Of a stretch of 64,000 nucleotides of DNA, positions 55,305 through 64,000 are shown piece after piece. A program made the translations under genes and the position numbers. The notes beneath the pieces were generated by a model. The model saw only the letters and a program-made list of their open reading frames with translations. It did not search any database and was not told the DNA's origin. Numbering within the stretch: position 1 is the first letter of the stretch; each line of letters opens with the position of its first letter. Source of the stretch: Arthrobacter beigongshangensis (GTDB taxonomy: Bacteria; Bacillota; Bacilli; Bacillales_A; Planococcaceae); assembly GCF_016820585.1 (NCBI RefSeq), contig NZ_JADHDX010000002.1, forward strand, positions 242,436-306,435, given 5' to 3'.

Positions 55305-57134
55305 ATGAGCAAAATTATTGGTATTGACTTAGGAACAACAAACTCAGTAGTGTCCGTGTATGAAGGTGGAGAACCGAAAGTAATTCCAAATCCAGAAGGG
55401 AACCGTACAACACCATCTGTTGTCGCGTTCAAAAACGGCGAAAGACAAGTTGGGGAAGTAGCGAAGCGTCAATCCATTACAAACCCGAACACAATTATGT
55501 CTGTGAAACGTCATATGGGTTCAGATTACAAAGTAAAAGTAGACGATAAAGAATATACACCACAAGAAGTTTCAGCTATGATTCTTCAATATATGAAAGG
55601 CTACGCAGAAGAGTATCTTGGCGAACCTGTTACAAAAGCAGTTATCACAGTTCCTGCTTACTTCAGCGACGCACAGCGTCAAGCAACACAAGATGCGGGT
55701 AAAATTGCTGGTCTTGAAGTAGAGCGTATCATTAACGAGCCGACTGCAGCAGCACTTGCTTACGGTCTTGATAAAACAGATGAAGACCAAACAATTCTTG
55801 TCTATGACCTTGGTGGTGGTACGTTTGACGTGTCAATCCTTGAGCTAGGCGACGGCGTATTCCAAGTTCTTTCAACTGCGGGTGATAACAAACTAGGTGG
55901 AGATGATTTCGACGACGTAATCATTGACTTCCTCGTACAGGAATTCCGCAAAGAAAATGGCGTTGATCTATCTAAAGATAAAATGGCGATGCAACGTTTG
56001 AAAGACGGCGCTGAAAAAGCGAAAAAAGACTTGTCAGGTGTTACATCTGCACAAATCTCATTACCATTCATCACAGCTGGAGAAGCAGGTCCACTTCACC
56101 TTGAAGTGACATTGTCTCGTGCGAAATTTGACGAATTGACTGCACATCTTGTTGAGCGTTCAATGGTACCAACACGTCAAGCGATGAAAGATGCTGAGCT
56201 ATCTGCATCACAAATCGATCGCGTTATTCTTGTCGGTGGATCAACGCGTATTCCAGCTGTACAAGAAGCGATTCAAAAAGAAACAGGCAAAGAGCCATAT
56301 AAAGGCGTAAACCCGGATGAAGTTGTCGCAATGGGTGCGGCTGTTCAAGGTTCAATCTTGAGCGGAGATGTTACAGACGTTGTTCTTCTTGACGTAACAC
56401 CATTGTCACTTGGTATTGAAACAATGGGTAACGTGTTTACGAAATTGATCGAACGTAATACAACGATTCCAACAAGTAAATCACAAGTGTTCTCAACAGC
56501 AGCAGATAACCAACCAGCAGTAGATATCCACGTACTGCAAGGGGAGCGTCCAATGTCAGCTGACAATAAAACACTTGGTCGTTTCCAATTGACGGACATT
56601 CCACCAGCACCACGTGGCGTACCGCAAATCGAAGTAACATTTGATATCGATAAAAATGGTATTGTAACGGTTAAAGCGAAAGACCTTGGTACACAAAAAG
56701 AGCAAGATATTACAATCCAAGCAAGCTCTGGTCTATCTGACGATGAAATCGAACGCATGGTGAAAGATGCAGAAGCAAATGCTGAAGCTGACCAAAAGCG
56801 TAAAGAAGAAGCAGACTTGAAAAACGAAGCAGACCAACTTGTCTTCATGGCTGAAAAGACATTGAAAGACCTTGAAGGTAAAGTTTCTGAAGAAGAAGTA
56901 ACAAGCGTTGAAGAAGCGAAGGAAGAGTTGAAAACTGCCCTTGAAGCTGGTGATTTCGATGATATCCGCGCGAAAAAAGAAAAATTAGAAGAAATCGTTC
57001 AACAAATGACGATGAAACTTTATGAGCAAGCTGCAGCAGAAAATGCTGAAGGTGCTGAACAAGCAGGTGGACCACAGGATGATGGTGTAGTCGATGCTGA
57101 TTTCGAAGAAATTATCGATGAAGAGAAAAAATAA
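55305..57134 (+). CDS. dnaK: Molecular chaperone DnaK (Hsp70)
   Basis: 609 residues from ATG 55305 (an in-frame ATG at 55299 overlaps the TAGGAGG spacing). Nucleotide-binding domain signatures [23 protein letters not shown] and [15 protein letters not shown], then the EEEV-free linker [16 protein letters not shown]. The substrate-binding domain and helical lid end in the acidic EEIIDEEKK. It lacks the 23-residue insertion of Gram-negative DnaK, as in other Bacillota. Confidence 0.98.
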   Translation: MSKIIGIDLGTTNSVVSVYEGGEPKVIPNPEGNRTTPSVVAFKNGERQVGEVAKRQSITNPNTIMSVKRHMGSDYKVKVDDKEYTPQEVSAMILQYMKGYAEEYLGEPVTKAVITVPAYFSDAQRQATQDAGKIAGLEVERIINEPTAAALAYGLDKTDEDQTILVYDLGGGTFDVSILELGDGVFQVLSTAGDNKLGGDDFDDVIIDFLVQEFRKENGVDLSKDKMAMQRLKDGAEKAKKDLSGVTSAQISLPFITAGEAGPLHLEVTLSRAKFDELTAHLVERSMVPTRQAMKDAELSASQIDRVILVGGSTRIPAVQEAIQKETGKEPYKGVNPDEVVAMGAAVQGSILSGDVTDVVLLDVTPLSLGIETMGNVFTKLIERNTTIPTSKSQVFSTAADNQPAVDIHVLQGERPMSADNKTLGRFQLTDIPPAPRGVPQIEVTFDIDKNGIVTVKAKDLGTQKEQDITIQASSGLSDDEIERMVKDAEANAEADQKRKEEADLKNEADQLVFMAEKTLKDLEGKVSEEEVTSVEEAKEELKTALEAGDFDDIRAKKEKLEEIVQQMTMKLYEQAAAENAEGAEQAGGPQDDGVVDADFEEIIDEEKK

Positions 57135-57157
57135 ATAAACGATTGTAATTGACGGGA

Positions 57158-57191
57158 AAAGTCAAAGTCCGATATTCCGGCTTTGGCTTTT
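57158..57191 (+). terminator. Terminator between dnaK and dnaJ
   Basis: AAAAGTCAAAGTC pairs with GGCTTTGGCTTTT (wobble pairs) and is followed by T-rich sequence. It should reduce dnaJ transcription from the CIRCE promoter. Confidence 0.75.
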
Positions 57192-57214
57192 TCGTTTTTA
57201 TTGTCCGTGTGTAG

Positions 57215-57223
57215 TGGTATAGT
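57215..57223 (+). promoter_or_regulatory. Possible internal promoter of dnaJ
   Basis: TGGTATAGT is an extended -10 (TGn-TATAGT) lying 36 bp before dnaJ, after the terminator. There is no good -35. Confidence 0.4.
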
Positions 57224-57258
57224 AGAGGATAGGCAAAAGTATTTCGGGAGTGTGGAAA

Positions 57259-58380
57259 ATGAGTAAACGGGATTATTATGACGTGCTGGGTTTATCAAAA
57301 TCGGCATCTAAAGACGAAATTAGAAAAGCATACAGAGGACTTTCTAAAAAGTATCACCCCGACTTAAACAAAGCGGCTGATGCGGAAGAGAAATTTAAAG
57401 AAGCAACAGAAGCTTATGAAGTGTTAAGTGATGACGCGAAGAAAGCAAATTATGATCAATTCGGCCATACAGATCCAAACCAAGGTTTCGGCGGTTTCGG
57501 CGGCGGTGGTGGAGATGGTTTTGGATTTGAAGATATATTCAGTACATTTTTTGGTGGAAATTCGCGCCGACGTGATCCAAATGCACCAAGAAAAGGTGAC
57601 GATTTACAGTATTCAATGACGATTGATTTTATGGAAGCTGTTTTTGGAAAAGAAACGGAAATTGAAATACCGAAAGAAGAAAATTGTGATACCTGTGATG
57701 GATCAGGTGCTAAAAAAGGAACTTCACCTAAAACATGTACCCATTGTGGTGGTTCTGGACAAATTAGTGTTACGCAAAACACACCACTCGGTCAAATGGT
57801 CAATCGTAGATCATGTCCACATTGTCAAGGAACAGGGAAAATTATTCCTGAGAAATGTACAACATGTCATGGAGCGGGTAAGGTAACAAAAAGGAAGAAA
57901 ATTAAAGTAACGATTCCTGAAGGTGTCGATGATGGTCAGCAGCTTCGTGTAACGGGGCAGGGAGAACCAGGTCATAAAGGTGGTCCTGCAGGTGATTTGT
58001 ACATCGTATTCCGTGTGAAGTCACATGAAAAATTCATCCGTGAAGATGATGATATTTACTTAGAGTTAAGCCTATCTTATCCGCAAGCCGCACTGGGTGA
58101 TGAGATTGAAGTGCCAACTGTACAAGGCAGTGTCAACTTGAAAATTCCGGCAGGCACACAAACAGGGACGCGTTTCCGTTTGAAAGGCAAAGGTGTTAAA
58201 AACGTTCATGGTCGAGGCATTGGTGACCAGCATGTTGTCGTAAAAGTCGTAACACCTAAAAAAATGACAGAAAAACAAAAAGAATTGATGCGTGAATTTG
58301 CGGCAATTAGTGGCAATACTCCAGAAGAGTATTCAAGTTCTTTGTTTGATAAAATTAAGCGTACAATCAAAGGCGACTGA
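57259..58380 (+). CDS. dnaJ: Molecular chaperone DnaJ (Hsp40)
   Basis: 373 residues from ATG 57259 (CGGGAGTG upstream). J-domain (about 4-68) with the HPD motif in YHPDLNK, Gly/Phe-rich linker (~75-95), then a zinc-binding domain of four CxxCxGxG repeats ([32 protein letters not shown]). Two beta-barrel C-terminal domains follow. It stimulates DnaK ATPase. A terminator and a possible promoter precede it. Confidence 0.98.
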   Translation: MSKRDYYDVLGLSKSASKDEIRKAYRGLSKKYHPDLNKAADAEEKFKEATEAYEVLSDDAKKANYDQFGHTDPNQGFGGFGGGGGDGFGFEDIFSTFFGGNSRRRDPNAPRKGDDLQYSMTIDFMEAVFGKETEIEIPKEENCDTCDGSGAKKGTSPKTCTHCGGSGQISVTQNTPLGQMVNRRSCPHCQGTGKIIPEKCTTCHGAGKVTKRKKIKVTIPEGVDDGQQLRVTGQGEPGHKGGPAGDLYIVFRVKSHEKFIREDDDIYLELSLSYPQAALGDEIEVPTVQGSVNLKIPAGTQTGTRFRLKGKGVKNVHGRGIGDQHVVVKVVTPKKMTEKQKELMREFAAISGNTPEEYSSSLFDKIKRTIKGD

Positions 58381-58394
58381 AAGGATGAAGTCAT

Positions 58395-59339
58395 TTGAAG
58401 TGGTCAGAAATTGCCATCCATACAACGCATGAAGCAACTGAGGCAGTAGCGAATATTTTACATGAGGCAGGTGCCAGTGGCGTTGTTATTGAAGACTCAG
58501 TAGAACCAGACCGGATCCACGAAGACCGTTTCGGGGAAATTTATGCACTTGACAAAAATGACTTCCCTGCCGACGGCGTGATTGTGAAAGCTTATTTACC
58601 CGTCAATAGTTTCTTGATCGAAACGGTAAAGGACATTAGCCAATCTATCGAAGGTTTAGCGGAATTTGGGTTGGATATTGGAAAAAATGCCATTCAAACG
58701 AATGAAATTGATGAAGAAGATTGGGCAACTGCCTGGAAACAATACTACCACCCAGTCAAAATTTCTGGTCGTTTTACGATTGTACCAACATGGGAGCAAT
58801 ATGAGCCCGTTGAATCTGATGAATTAATTATTGAATTGGATCCTGGGATGGCGTTTGGTACGGGAACGCACCCGACAACAGTTATGTGTTTACAGGCGCT
58901 TGAAAAGTACGTACAGCGCGGTCATACCGTAGTGGATGTCGGAACGGGATCAGGCGTACTAGCCATTGGTGCGGCATTGCTAGGAGCATCCCATATTCAC
59001 GCATTGGACTTAGATGATGTGGCGGTTGTTGCTGCGAAAGAAAATATTTTATTGAATAAAGTAGATGAAAAAATCACAGTGACGCACGGTAATCTACTGG
59101 ATTCTGTCAAAGAACCGGCTGATATTATTATTGCGAATATCCTTGCAGAAGTGATTCTAACCTTTTCACAAGACGCTTATGCCATTTTACCGCAAGATGG
59201 ACTGTTCATCGTATCGGGGATTATTGGCCAGAAGCGTGATCTTGTGAAAGATGATCTTATCGAAAAAGGGTTTGACATCGTCGAGTCTGTTTTAATGGAA
59301 GATTGGGTCGCTATCGTTGCTCAAAAAAGGAGCGTGTGA
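58395..59339 (+). CDS. prmA: Ribosomal protein L11 methyltransferase PrmA
   Basis: 314 residues from TTG 58395, with GAAAGGATG upstream. N-terminal L11-recognition domain, then the catalytic domain with DPGMAFGTGTHPTT (near residue 152), SAM motif VVDVGTGSGVLAIGA and NILAEVI. It trimethylates L11 of the 50S subunit. It directly follows dnaJ (14 bases). Confidence 0.96.
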   Translation: MKWSEIAIHTTHEATEAVANILHEAGASGVVIEDSVEPDRIHEDRFGEIYALDKNDFPADGVIVKAYLPVNSFLIETVKDISQSIEGLAEFGLDIGKNAIQTNEIDEEDWATAWKQYYHPVKISGRFTIVPTWEQYEPVESDELIIELDPGMAFGTGTHPTTVMCLQALEKYVQRGHTVVDVGTGSGVLAIGAALLGASHIHALDLDDVAVVAAKENILLNKVDEKITVTHGNLLDSVKEPADIIIANILAEVILTFSQDAYAILPQDGLFIVSGIIGQKRDLVKDDLIEKGFDIVESVLMEDWVAIVAQKRSV

Positions 59340-59343
59340 CGCT

Positions 59344-60084
59344 TTGCAACGCTATTTTTTACAATCTGAATTTAACGACCAACAGCAGGCAACCATTACA
59401 GGCGAGGATGGCAAGCATATTGTCCGTGTCATGCGAATGACTGTGGGGGATCAAGTGATTGCCGTGTCAGGTGGAGAAGCCTATATTTCTACTATTATCG
59501 AACTTCTTGAAGATGGAGTCGTGATTCAACGCCGAGAAGGCTCGTTAAAAACGAGCGAAATGCCTGTCCATGTAACGATTGCTTGTGGCTTGCCAAAAGG
59601 CGATAAACTGGATTTAATCGTACAAAAAGGAACTGAACTAGGCATGGCAGGAATTGTGCCGTTTGAAGCGGAACGTTCTATTGTCAAATGGGATGCTAAA
59701 AAAGGTGACAAAAAAGTAGAACGGTTGCGTAAAATTGCAAAAGAAGCTGCAGAGCAATGCCACAGAACAGTTATACCTAATGTGGCACCCCCAGCATCCT
59801 TTAAACAATTAATCGCGCAATCGGAAAGCTATGACGTCCTTCTTTTTGCCGATGAGGAAGACGCGAAAAGCGGTAATCCTAATCGGATGGCTGAACGTCT
59901 CAAAAACGTCTATCCCGAGCAAACTGTTCTCACTGTTTTTGGACCAGAAGGCGGTCTATCGAGAAACGAAGCAGAAGCATTGCGTTCAGCTGGCTTCTCG
60001 CCGATTGCATTAGGTCCACGTATATTGAGAACAGAAACGGCTCCATTATACTTATTGTCCGCAATATCTTACGAATTTGAATGA
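59344..60084 (+). CDS. rsmE: 16S rRNA m3U1498 methyltransferase RsmE
   Basis: 246 residues from TTG 59344, which is 10 bases after AAAGGAG and gives the family start MQRYF; an open frame extends back to 59317 inside prmA. N-terminal PUA-like domain, then the SPOUT knot: GLPKGDKLDLIVQKGTELG, FGPEGGLSRNEAE and LGPRILRTETAPL. It methylates U1498 of 16S rRNA. The stop overlaps the region of the mtaB ribosome site. Confidence 0.95.
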   Translation: MQRYFLQSEFNDQQQATITGEDGKHIVRVMRMTVGDQVIAVSGGEAYISTIIELLEDGVVIQRREGSLKTSEMPVHVTIACGLPKGDKLDLIVQKGTELGMAGIVPFEAERSIVKWDAKKGDKKVERLRKIAKEAAEQCHRTVIPNVAPPASFKQLIAQSESYDVLLFADEEDAKSGNPNRMAERLKNVYPEQTVLTVFGPEGGLSRNEAEALRSAGFSPIALGPRILRTETAPLYLLSAISYEFE

Positions 60085-60100
60085 AAGAGGTGAGCAGTTG

Positions 60101-61441
60101 ATGTCTTCGGTTGCATTTCATACGTTGGGCTGCAAAGTGAATCATTATGAAACTGAGGCGATTTGGCAACTTTTCAAGGATGCCGGCTATAATCGCGAAG
60201 ATTTTGAAAAAAACTCTGACGTTTATGTCATCAATACATGTACTGTTACCAATACGGGTGACAAAAAAAGTAGGCAGGTGATCCGCAGAGCGATTCGAAA
60301 AAACCCGGATGCAGTTATTTGTGTGACGGGTTGTTACGCACAGACTTCACCTGCAGAAATTATGGCAATTCCTGGGGTAGATATTGTTGTCGGTACACAG
60401 GACCGTCATAAGTTACTCGGTTTGATTGCGGAATACCGAATCGAACGACAGCCAATCAATGCTGTTCGTAATATTATGAAAAACCGTATCTATGAAGAGC
60501 TGGATGTACCAGCATTTACGGATCGCACGCGTGCATCGCTGAAAATCCAAGAAGGCTGTAATAACTTCTGTACATTTTGTATCATTCCTTGGGCGCGTGG
60601 ATTGATGCGCTCACGTGATCCGCAGGAAGTGATTCGTCAAGCACAACAGCTAGTGGACGCCGGGTATTTGGAGCTTGTGCTTACGGGTATCCATACAGGT
60701 GGTTACGGAGAAGATTTGAAGGACTATAATCTAGCACGTTTACTGAGGGATTTGGAGTCGCAAGTAATAGGACTGAAGCGTTTACGTATTAGTTCGATTG
60801 AAGCAAGTCAAATAACTGATGAAGTGATTGACGTATTAAGAGAATCAAAAGTTGTCGTTCGCCATCTTCATATTCCGATTCAGTCGGGGTCAGATACTGT
60901 CTTAAAACGAATGCGCAGAAAGTATACAATGGAATTTTTTGCGGAACGTCTAGACAGATTGCGCGAGGCACTACCACAGCTTGCGATTACTTCAGATGTT
61001 ATCGTCGGTTTTCCTGGCGAAACGGAAGAGGAGTTTATGGACACGTATAACTTCATCCGAGATCATCGTTTTTCCGAGCTACATGTTTTCCCTTATTCAA
61101 AGCGGACGGGTACACCTGCCGCAAGAATGGAAGATCAAGTTGAAGAAGACGTGAAAAATGAACGTGTACATCGCTTGATCGAGTTGAATGATCAATTGGC
61201 GAAGGAATATGCATCAACTTTTGAGGATGAAGTACTTGAAGTAATCCCGGAAACGACTTACAAATTGGAGCCGGAAAGCGGTTTGTATGAAGGCTATACA
61301 GATAATTATTTGAAAGTAGTCTTCCCGGCTGATGAGTCGATGGTCGGTAAAATTGTCCGTGTCAAAATTACAAAATCGGGCTATCCATATAACGAAGGTC
61401 AGTTTGTTCGTGTCATGGAAGACGAGGAAGTACATGCCTAA
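60101..61441 (+). CDS. mtaB: tRNA N6-threonylcarbamoyladenosine 2-methylthiotransferase MtaB
   Basis: 446 residues from ATG 60101, with AAAGAGGTGAG upstream; an open frame from 60077 overlaps rsmE. MTTase domain with three cysteines (TLGCKVNHYE, NTCTVT, VTGCYAQ), radical-SAM CNNFCTFC (near residue 157), then a C-terminal TRAM domain. It converts t6A37 to ms2t6A in tRNA-Lys. With tcdA, mnmA and trmR it is the fourth tRNA-modification enzyme in the window. Confidence 0.95.
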   Translation: MSSVAFHTLGCKVNHYETEAIWQLFKDAGYNREDFEKNSDVYVINTCTVTNTGDKKSRQVIRRAIRKNPDAVICVTGCYAQTSPAEIMAIPGVDIVVGTQDRHKLLGLIAEYRIERQPINAVRNIMKNRIYEELDVPAFTDRTRASLKIQEGCNNFCTFCIIPWARGLMRSRDPQEVIRQAQQLVDAGYLELVLTGIHTGGYGEDLKDYNLARLLRDLESQVIGLKRLRISSIEASQITDEVIDVLRESKVVVRHLHIPIQSGSDTVLKRMRRKYTMEFFAERLDRLREALPQLAITSDVIVGFPGETEEEFMDTYNFIRDHRFSELHVFPYSKRTGTPAARMEDQVEEDVKNERVHRLIELNDQLAKEYASTFEDEVLEVIPETTYKLEPESGLYEGYTDNYLKVVFPADESMVGKIVRVKITKSGYPYNEGQFVRVMEDEEVHA

Positions 61442-61452
61442 GTGAACAATTG

Positions 61453-61492
61453 AAAAAGTCATTTCAGCCTTGTTGAGTTGAAATGACTTTTT
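61453..61492 (+). terminator. Terminator after mtaB
   Basis: AAAAAGTCATTTCA pairs with TGAAATGACTTTTT around a short loop, with two further T after the stem. It ends the hrcA-mtaB gene string. Confidence 0.9.
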
Positions 61493-61558
61493 TCGTGCAG
61501 ATTCAAAGGTTTGTTGGTATGATGTAAGAAGTACGGACAACTTGAAGGAGGTATTCAT

Positions 61559-62230
61559 TTGAATACGAAGTTTGCAACTTATATCGATCATACATTATTA
61601 AAAGCTGACGCAAAAAAGGATGAAATTATGGTACTTTGCCAGGAAGCACGCCAGTACAGTTTCGCATCTGTTTGTGTGAATCCAGCATGGGTGAAAACAG
61701 CGGCTACAGCACTTGAAGGTTCACCTGTTAAAGTCTGTACAGTTATTGGCTTCCCTCTTGGCGCATCGACGTCAGCTGTGAAAGCGTTTGAAACAACTGA
61801 CGCGATTGAAAACGGTGCTGGTGAAATCGACATGGTCATTAATGTCGGCGCACTTCGTGGCGGTGACGATGAGCTTGTCAAACAAGATATCGAAGCTGTC
61901 GTTCAAGCAGCGAAAGGGAAAGCAATCGTTAAAGTCATCATCGAAACAGCTTTGCTAACGGAACAAGAAAAAAGAAAAGCATGTGAGCTGTCTATCCTTG
62001 CAGGTGCTGATTTTGTAAAAACGTCAACAGGCTTTTCAACAGGCGGTGCAACGGAGGAAGACATTAAACTAATGCGTGCAGTAGTAGGACCTGAAACTGG
62101 AGTCAAAGCATCAGGCGGCGTCCGCAGCTTTGAAGATATGAAAAAAATGATTGACGCAGGCGCAACACGAATTGGTGCTAGCTCAGGCGTTCAAATTATG
62201 CAAGGATTAGCATCTGAAACGGATTACTAA
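61559..62230 (+). CDS. deoC: Deoxyribose-phosphate aldolase
   Basis: 223 residues from TTG 61559, 8 bases after AAGGAGG. TIM-barrel class I aldolase: [38 protein letters not shown], then the Schiff-base Lys in [13 protein letters not shown] (near residue 155) and KASGGVRSF. It cleaves deoxyribose-5-phosphate to glyceraldehyde-3-phosphate and acetaldehyde. No deoR or nucleoside-transport partner lies next to it. Confidence 0.96.
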   Translation: MNTKFATYIDHTLLKADAKKDEIMVLCQEARQYSFASVCVNPAWVKTAATALEGSPVKVCTVIGFPLGASTSAVKAFETTDAIENGAGEIDMVINVGALRGGDDELVKQDIEAVVQAAKGKAIVKVIIETALLTEQEKRKACELSILAGADFVKTSTGFSTGGATEEDIKLMRAVVGPETGVKASGGVRSFEDMKKMIDAGATRIGASSGVQIMQGLASETDY

Positions 62231-62257
62231 TCTATATTAGTTGAATTAATTTATTCT

Positions 62258-62356
62258 CCAGCGAAAGCGCCTTACTGGGGTAGCCGAAGCGATAAGACTG
62301 ATAGTGATCTTCTAGCAGGCTTATCGCGGGAGGCATCCCCAAGCGCCAAGCGAATT
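62258..62356. repeat. Dispersed long-hairpin repeat between deoC and rpsU
   Basis: Nested complementary blocks: CGATAAG (62290-62296) with CTTATCG (62320-62326), GGGG-TA-GCC (62277-62285) with GGC-AT-CCCC (62332-62340), and GCGCCTT with AAGCGC outermost. Its head GCGAAAGCGCCT matches the head of the repeat at 37982 with one change, but the interior differs. Confidence 0.75.
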
Positions 62357-62400
62357 TCATAGAAATCTTTAGTTTAACAATTAAATTTAAAAGTTTTATA

Positions 62401-62429
62401 TTGACCAAATTCTAAATATGCGGTATAAT
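62401..62429 (+). promoter_or_regulatory. Strong promoter of rpsU
   Basis: TTGACC (62401-62406), a 17-bp spacer, then TATAAT (62424-62429). It lies 60 bp before the rpsU start and right after the repeat element. Confidence 0.88.
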
Positions 62430-62488
62430 TCTTGAGTACATGGCACTTGGCTATGTTCGAAGTGTGTTTGGAGGGAGGGACAAGAGAT

Positions 62489-62662
62489 ATGTCGAAAACT
62501 GTTGTTCGTAAAAACGAATCGCTTGAAGATGCTCTTCGCCGCTTCAAACGTACTGTATCCAAAAGTGGAACAATACAAGAGGTAAGAAAGCGCGAGTTCT
62601 ATGAGAAACCAAGCGTAAAACGTAAAAAGAAATCTGAAGCTGCAAGGAAACGTAAATTCTAA
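62489..62662 (+). CDS. rpsU: 30S ribosomal protein S21
   Basis: 57 residues from ATG 62489, preceded by [28 protein letters not shown] start, then RREFYEKP-type middle ([13 protein letters not shown]) and a Lys/Arg-rich tail. Helps mRNA and 16S rRNA pairing at initiation. It has its own promoter and terminator; yqeY, which follows it in B. subtilis, is missing. Confidence 0.97.
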   Translation: MSKTVVRKNESLEDALRRFKRTVSKSGTIQEVRKREFYEKPSVKRKKKSEAARKRKF

Positions 62663-62709
62663 TTTCCTGTTGCCATGAATTCAATCTTGTAATGAATCTA
62701 AAATTTGGT

Positions 62710-62744
62710 AAACCGGAAAATCCTTTGGGATTTTCCGGTTTATT
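62710..62744 (+). terminator. Terminator after rpsU
   Basis: AAACCGGAAAATCC pairs perfectly with GGATTTTCCGGTTT around TTTG, followed by T-rich sequence. Confidence 0.9.
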
Positions 62745-62840
62745 TGTTTTGGAAATGAATTTTTCTAGAAAAAATGAAACTTCCGAGCTTTTCACCCGTA
62801 TATAGAGATATAATAAATTGTAGAAAGAGGTGAAACTACA

Positions 62841-64000
62841 ATGCGTAAAATGATAGGAAGCGTGCTCCTGTTCATTTTATTCGTCTCCACGTTTTCTTTT
62901 CCGTTTGCAGCACCTGAGGCGGCTAGTCAAATAGTATATAAAGTCCCGATTAAAAATGAAGTTGAAAAAGGATTATATGCATTTTTGAAACGCTCGTTTT
63001 CGGAAGCTGAGGAAGCAGGAGCGGATGCGATTATCCTGGAGATTGATACACCGGGCGGTTTTGTAGATGCGGCTTGGAAGATAGGCAAGTTGATGGATGA
63101 GACAGAACTGCGGATAATCGCTTATGTCAATCCAAAAGCGCTTTCAGCTGGTGCGTTCATCGCTCTCCATGCAGATGACATTTATATGTCGAAGACTGCC
63201 ACGATGGGTGCTGCAGAAGCAGTTGACTCAGCAGGTAATGCAGCGGCAAAAAAGGCGCAATCTTCATGGGTGGCAGATATGGTGAGTGCTGCTAAGTCTT
63301 CAGACCATGATCGCGAGCCCAAATTCGCGCAAGCTATGGCGGATAGCTCGATTGATATCCCAGAATACCGGGCGGGTGAAGGTAAATTATTGACGCTGAC
63401 CGCTTCGGAGGCAGAGGCAGTTAACTATAGTGAAGGTACAGTAGCTTCATTTAAAGAGTTGCTGCAAATAACTGGCTATGAAAATGCTGAAATCATTTCA
63501 ACAAATAAAACCTTTGCTGAAAGTCTTACGAGCATCATTACACATCCGATCGTTGTACCGATTCTGTTATCTATCGCAGGACTTGGCCTTGTCCTAGAAT
63601 TATATTCGCCAGGATTTGGTGTGCCGGGAACGATGGCTCTTATCTCGCTTGTGTTATTTTTCTACGGGCATTTATTGGCAGGACTTGCAGGCTATGAAAC
63701 GGTTATTCTGTTCATCATTGGGGCGATTCTCGTCGTTGCGGAATTCTTCCTCCCGCATGGTATAGCAGGGGCAATTGGTTCGCTCGCAATTATTGGTAGT
63801 ATCATTATGGCGGGCGGCAATCCGATGTATATGGCGACTTCTGTCCTTATCGCGATTGCTATCGCTGTCACGGGGATGGTGATTATTATGAAATTTTTCG
63901 GTAAAAAATTGCATCTACTTAATAAAGTAGTGCTCATGGATTCGACGGATACAGAGCTTGGTTATGTGTCGAATGTCAACAGGGTGGAATTACTCGGACG
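62841..64000 (+). CDS. NfeD family membrane serine protease (YqeZ-like), cut by the window end
   Basis: At least 386 residues, open at the right edge. AAAGAGGTG lies upstream of ATG 62841. Signal peptide (~1-27), then a ClpP/crotonase-like protease domain: IILEIDTPGGFVDAAW, then SAGAFIALHADDIYMS with the likely nucleophile Ser near residue 102, and MGAAEAV. From about residue 230 there are five or so membrane helices (beginning HPIVVPILLSIAGLGLVLEL), followed by the start of the soluble NfeD domain. In Bacillus, YqeZ acts with the flotillin-like YqfA (FloA), whose gene would be expected downstream, outside the window. Confidence 0.9.
   Translation, partial: MRKMIGSVLLFILFVSTFSFPFAAPEAASQIVYKVPIKNEVEKGLYAFLKRSFSEAEEAGADAIILEIDTPGGFVDAAWKIGKLMDETELRIIAYVNPKALSAGAFIALHADDIYMSKTATMGAAEAVDSAGNAAAKKAQSSWVADMVSAAKSSDHDREPKFAQAMADSSIDIPEYRAGEGKLLTLTASEAEAVNYSEGTVASFKELLQITGYENAEIISTNKTFAESLTSIITHPIVVPILLSIAGLGLVLELYSPGFGVPGTMALISLVLFFYGHLLAGLAGYETVILFIIGAILVVAEFFLPHGIAGAIGSLAIIGSIIMAGGNPMYMATSVLIAIAIAVTGMVIIMKFFGKKLHLLNKVVLMDSTDTELGYVSNVNRVELLG

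Noticed and set aside
56345-56848. 167-codon minus-strand frame inside dnaK
   Set aside because: Shadow of dnaK.

Overview
The window is a compact, low-to-mid GC Bacillota chromosome segment with Bacillus-type gene order. It carries sporulation genes (an uninterrupted sigK, gpr, spoIIP), competence genes (comEA, comEB, comEC), T-box leaders, a CIRCE operator and 6S RNA in its usual place after aspS. Codon use, the gene order and the intergenic repeat families point to a spore-forming member of the Planococcaceae/Caryophanaceae, Sporosarcina-like. The genus is an inference.

Left part, 1-33 kb. It matches the yrv/yrr block of Bacillus subtilis as I remember it: lapA-like, recJ, apt, rel, dtd, a converging SH3b-amidase, T-box-hisS-aspS, 6S RNA, tcdA. 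A locally rearranged set follows (DUF4349 lipoprotein, purU, NPD-family flavin oxidoreductase, lipoprotein). The block then resumes with rarA, cymR, iscS-type desulfurase, mnmA, TPR protein, recD2, T-box-alaS, ireB/yrzL, ruvX, yrzB, mltG, trmR, udk, greA, yrrS and mtnN. The themes are recombination and repair, tRNA charging and tRNA thiolation, the stringent response and cell-wall turnover.

Middle and right part, 33-64 kb. After a 26-codon membrane ORF and sigK (minus strand) comes the yqe/com block: yqeG, yqeH, aroE, yhbY, nadD, yqeK, rsfS, yqeM, comEA, comEB, comEC, yqzM, holA, rpsT, gpr, spoIIP, lepA. An accessory pocket at about 48.7-52.4 kb holds a VOC protein, two small proteins, a Mn-catalase operon, DUF3243 and gene remnants. 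It sits between lepA and hemW. The hemW-hrcA-grpE-dnaK-dnaJ-prmA-rsmE-mtaB heat-shock and translation cluster follows, then deoC, rpsU and an NfeD-type protease cut by the window end.

I found no CRISPR, prophage, insertion sequence or defence island. The least explained signals are in non-coding DNA: a 284-bp array built from ~21-bp monomers in a 103-bp higher-order unit before recJ; two hairpin-rich elements (one between the alaS T-box and alaS, one before holA); two members of another long-hairpin repeat family (one forms the end of yqeK); an 18-bp perfect CRP/FNR-like palindrome; and several short ORFs or remnants. Comparisons with B. subtilis gene order are from memory.
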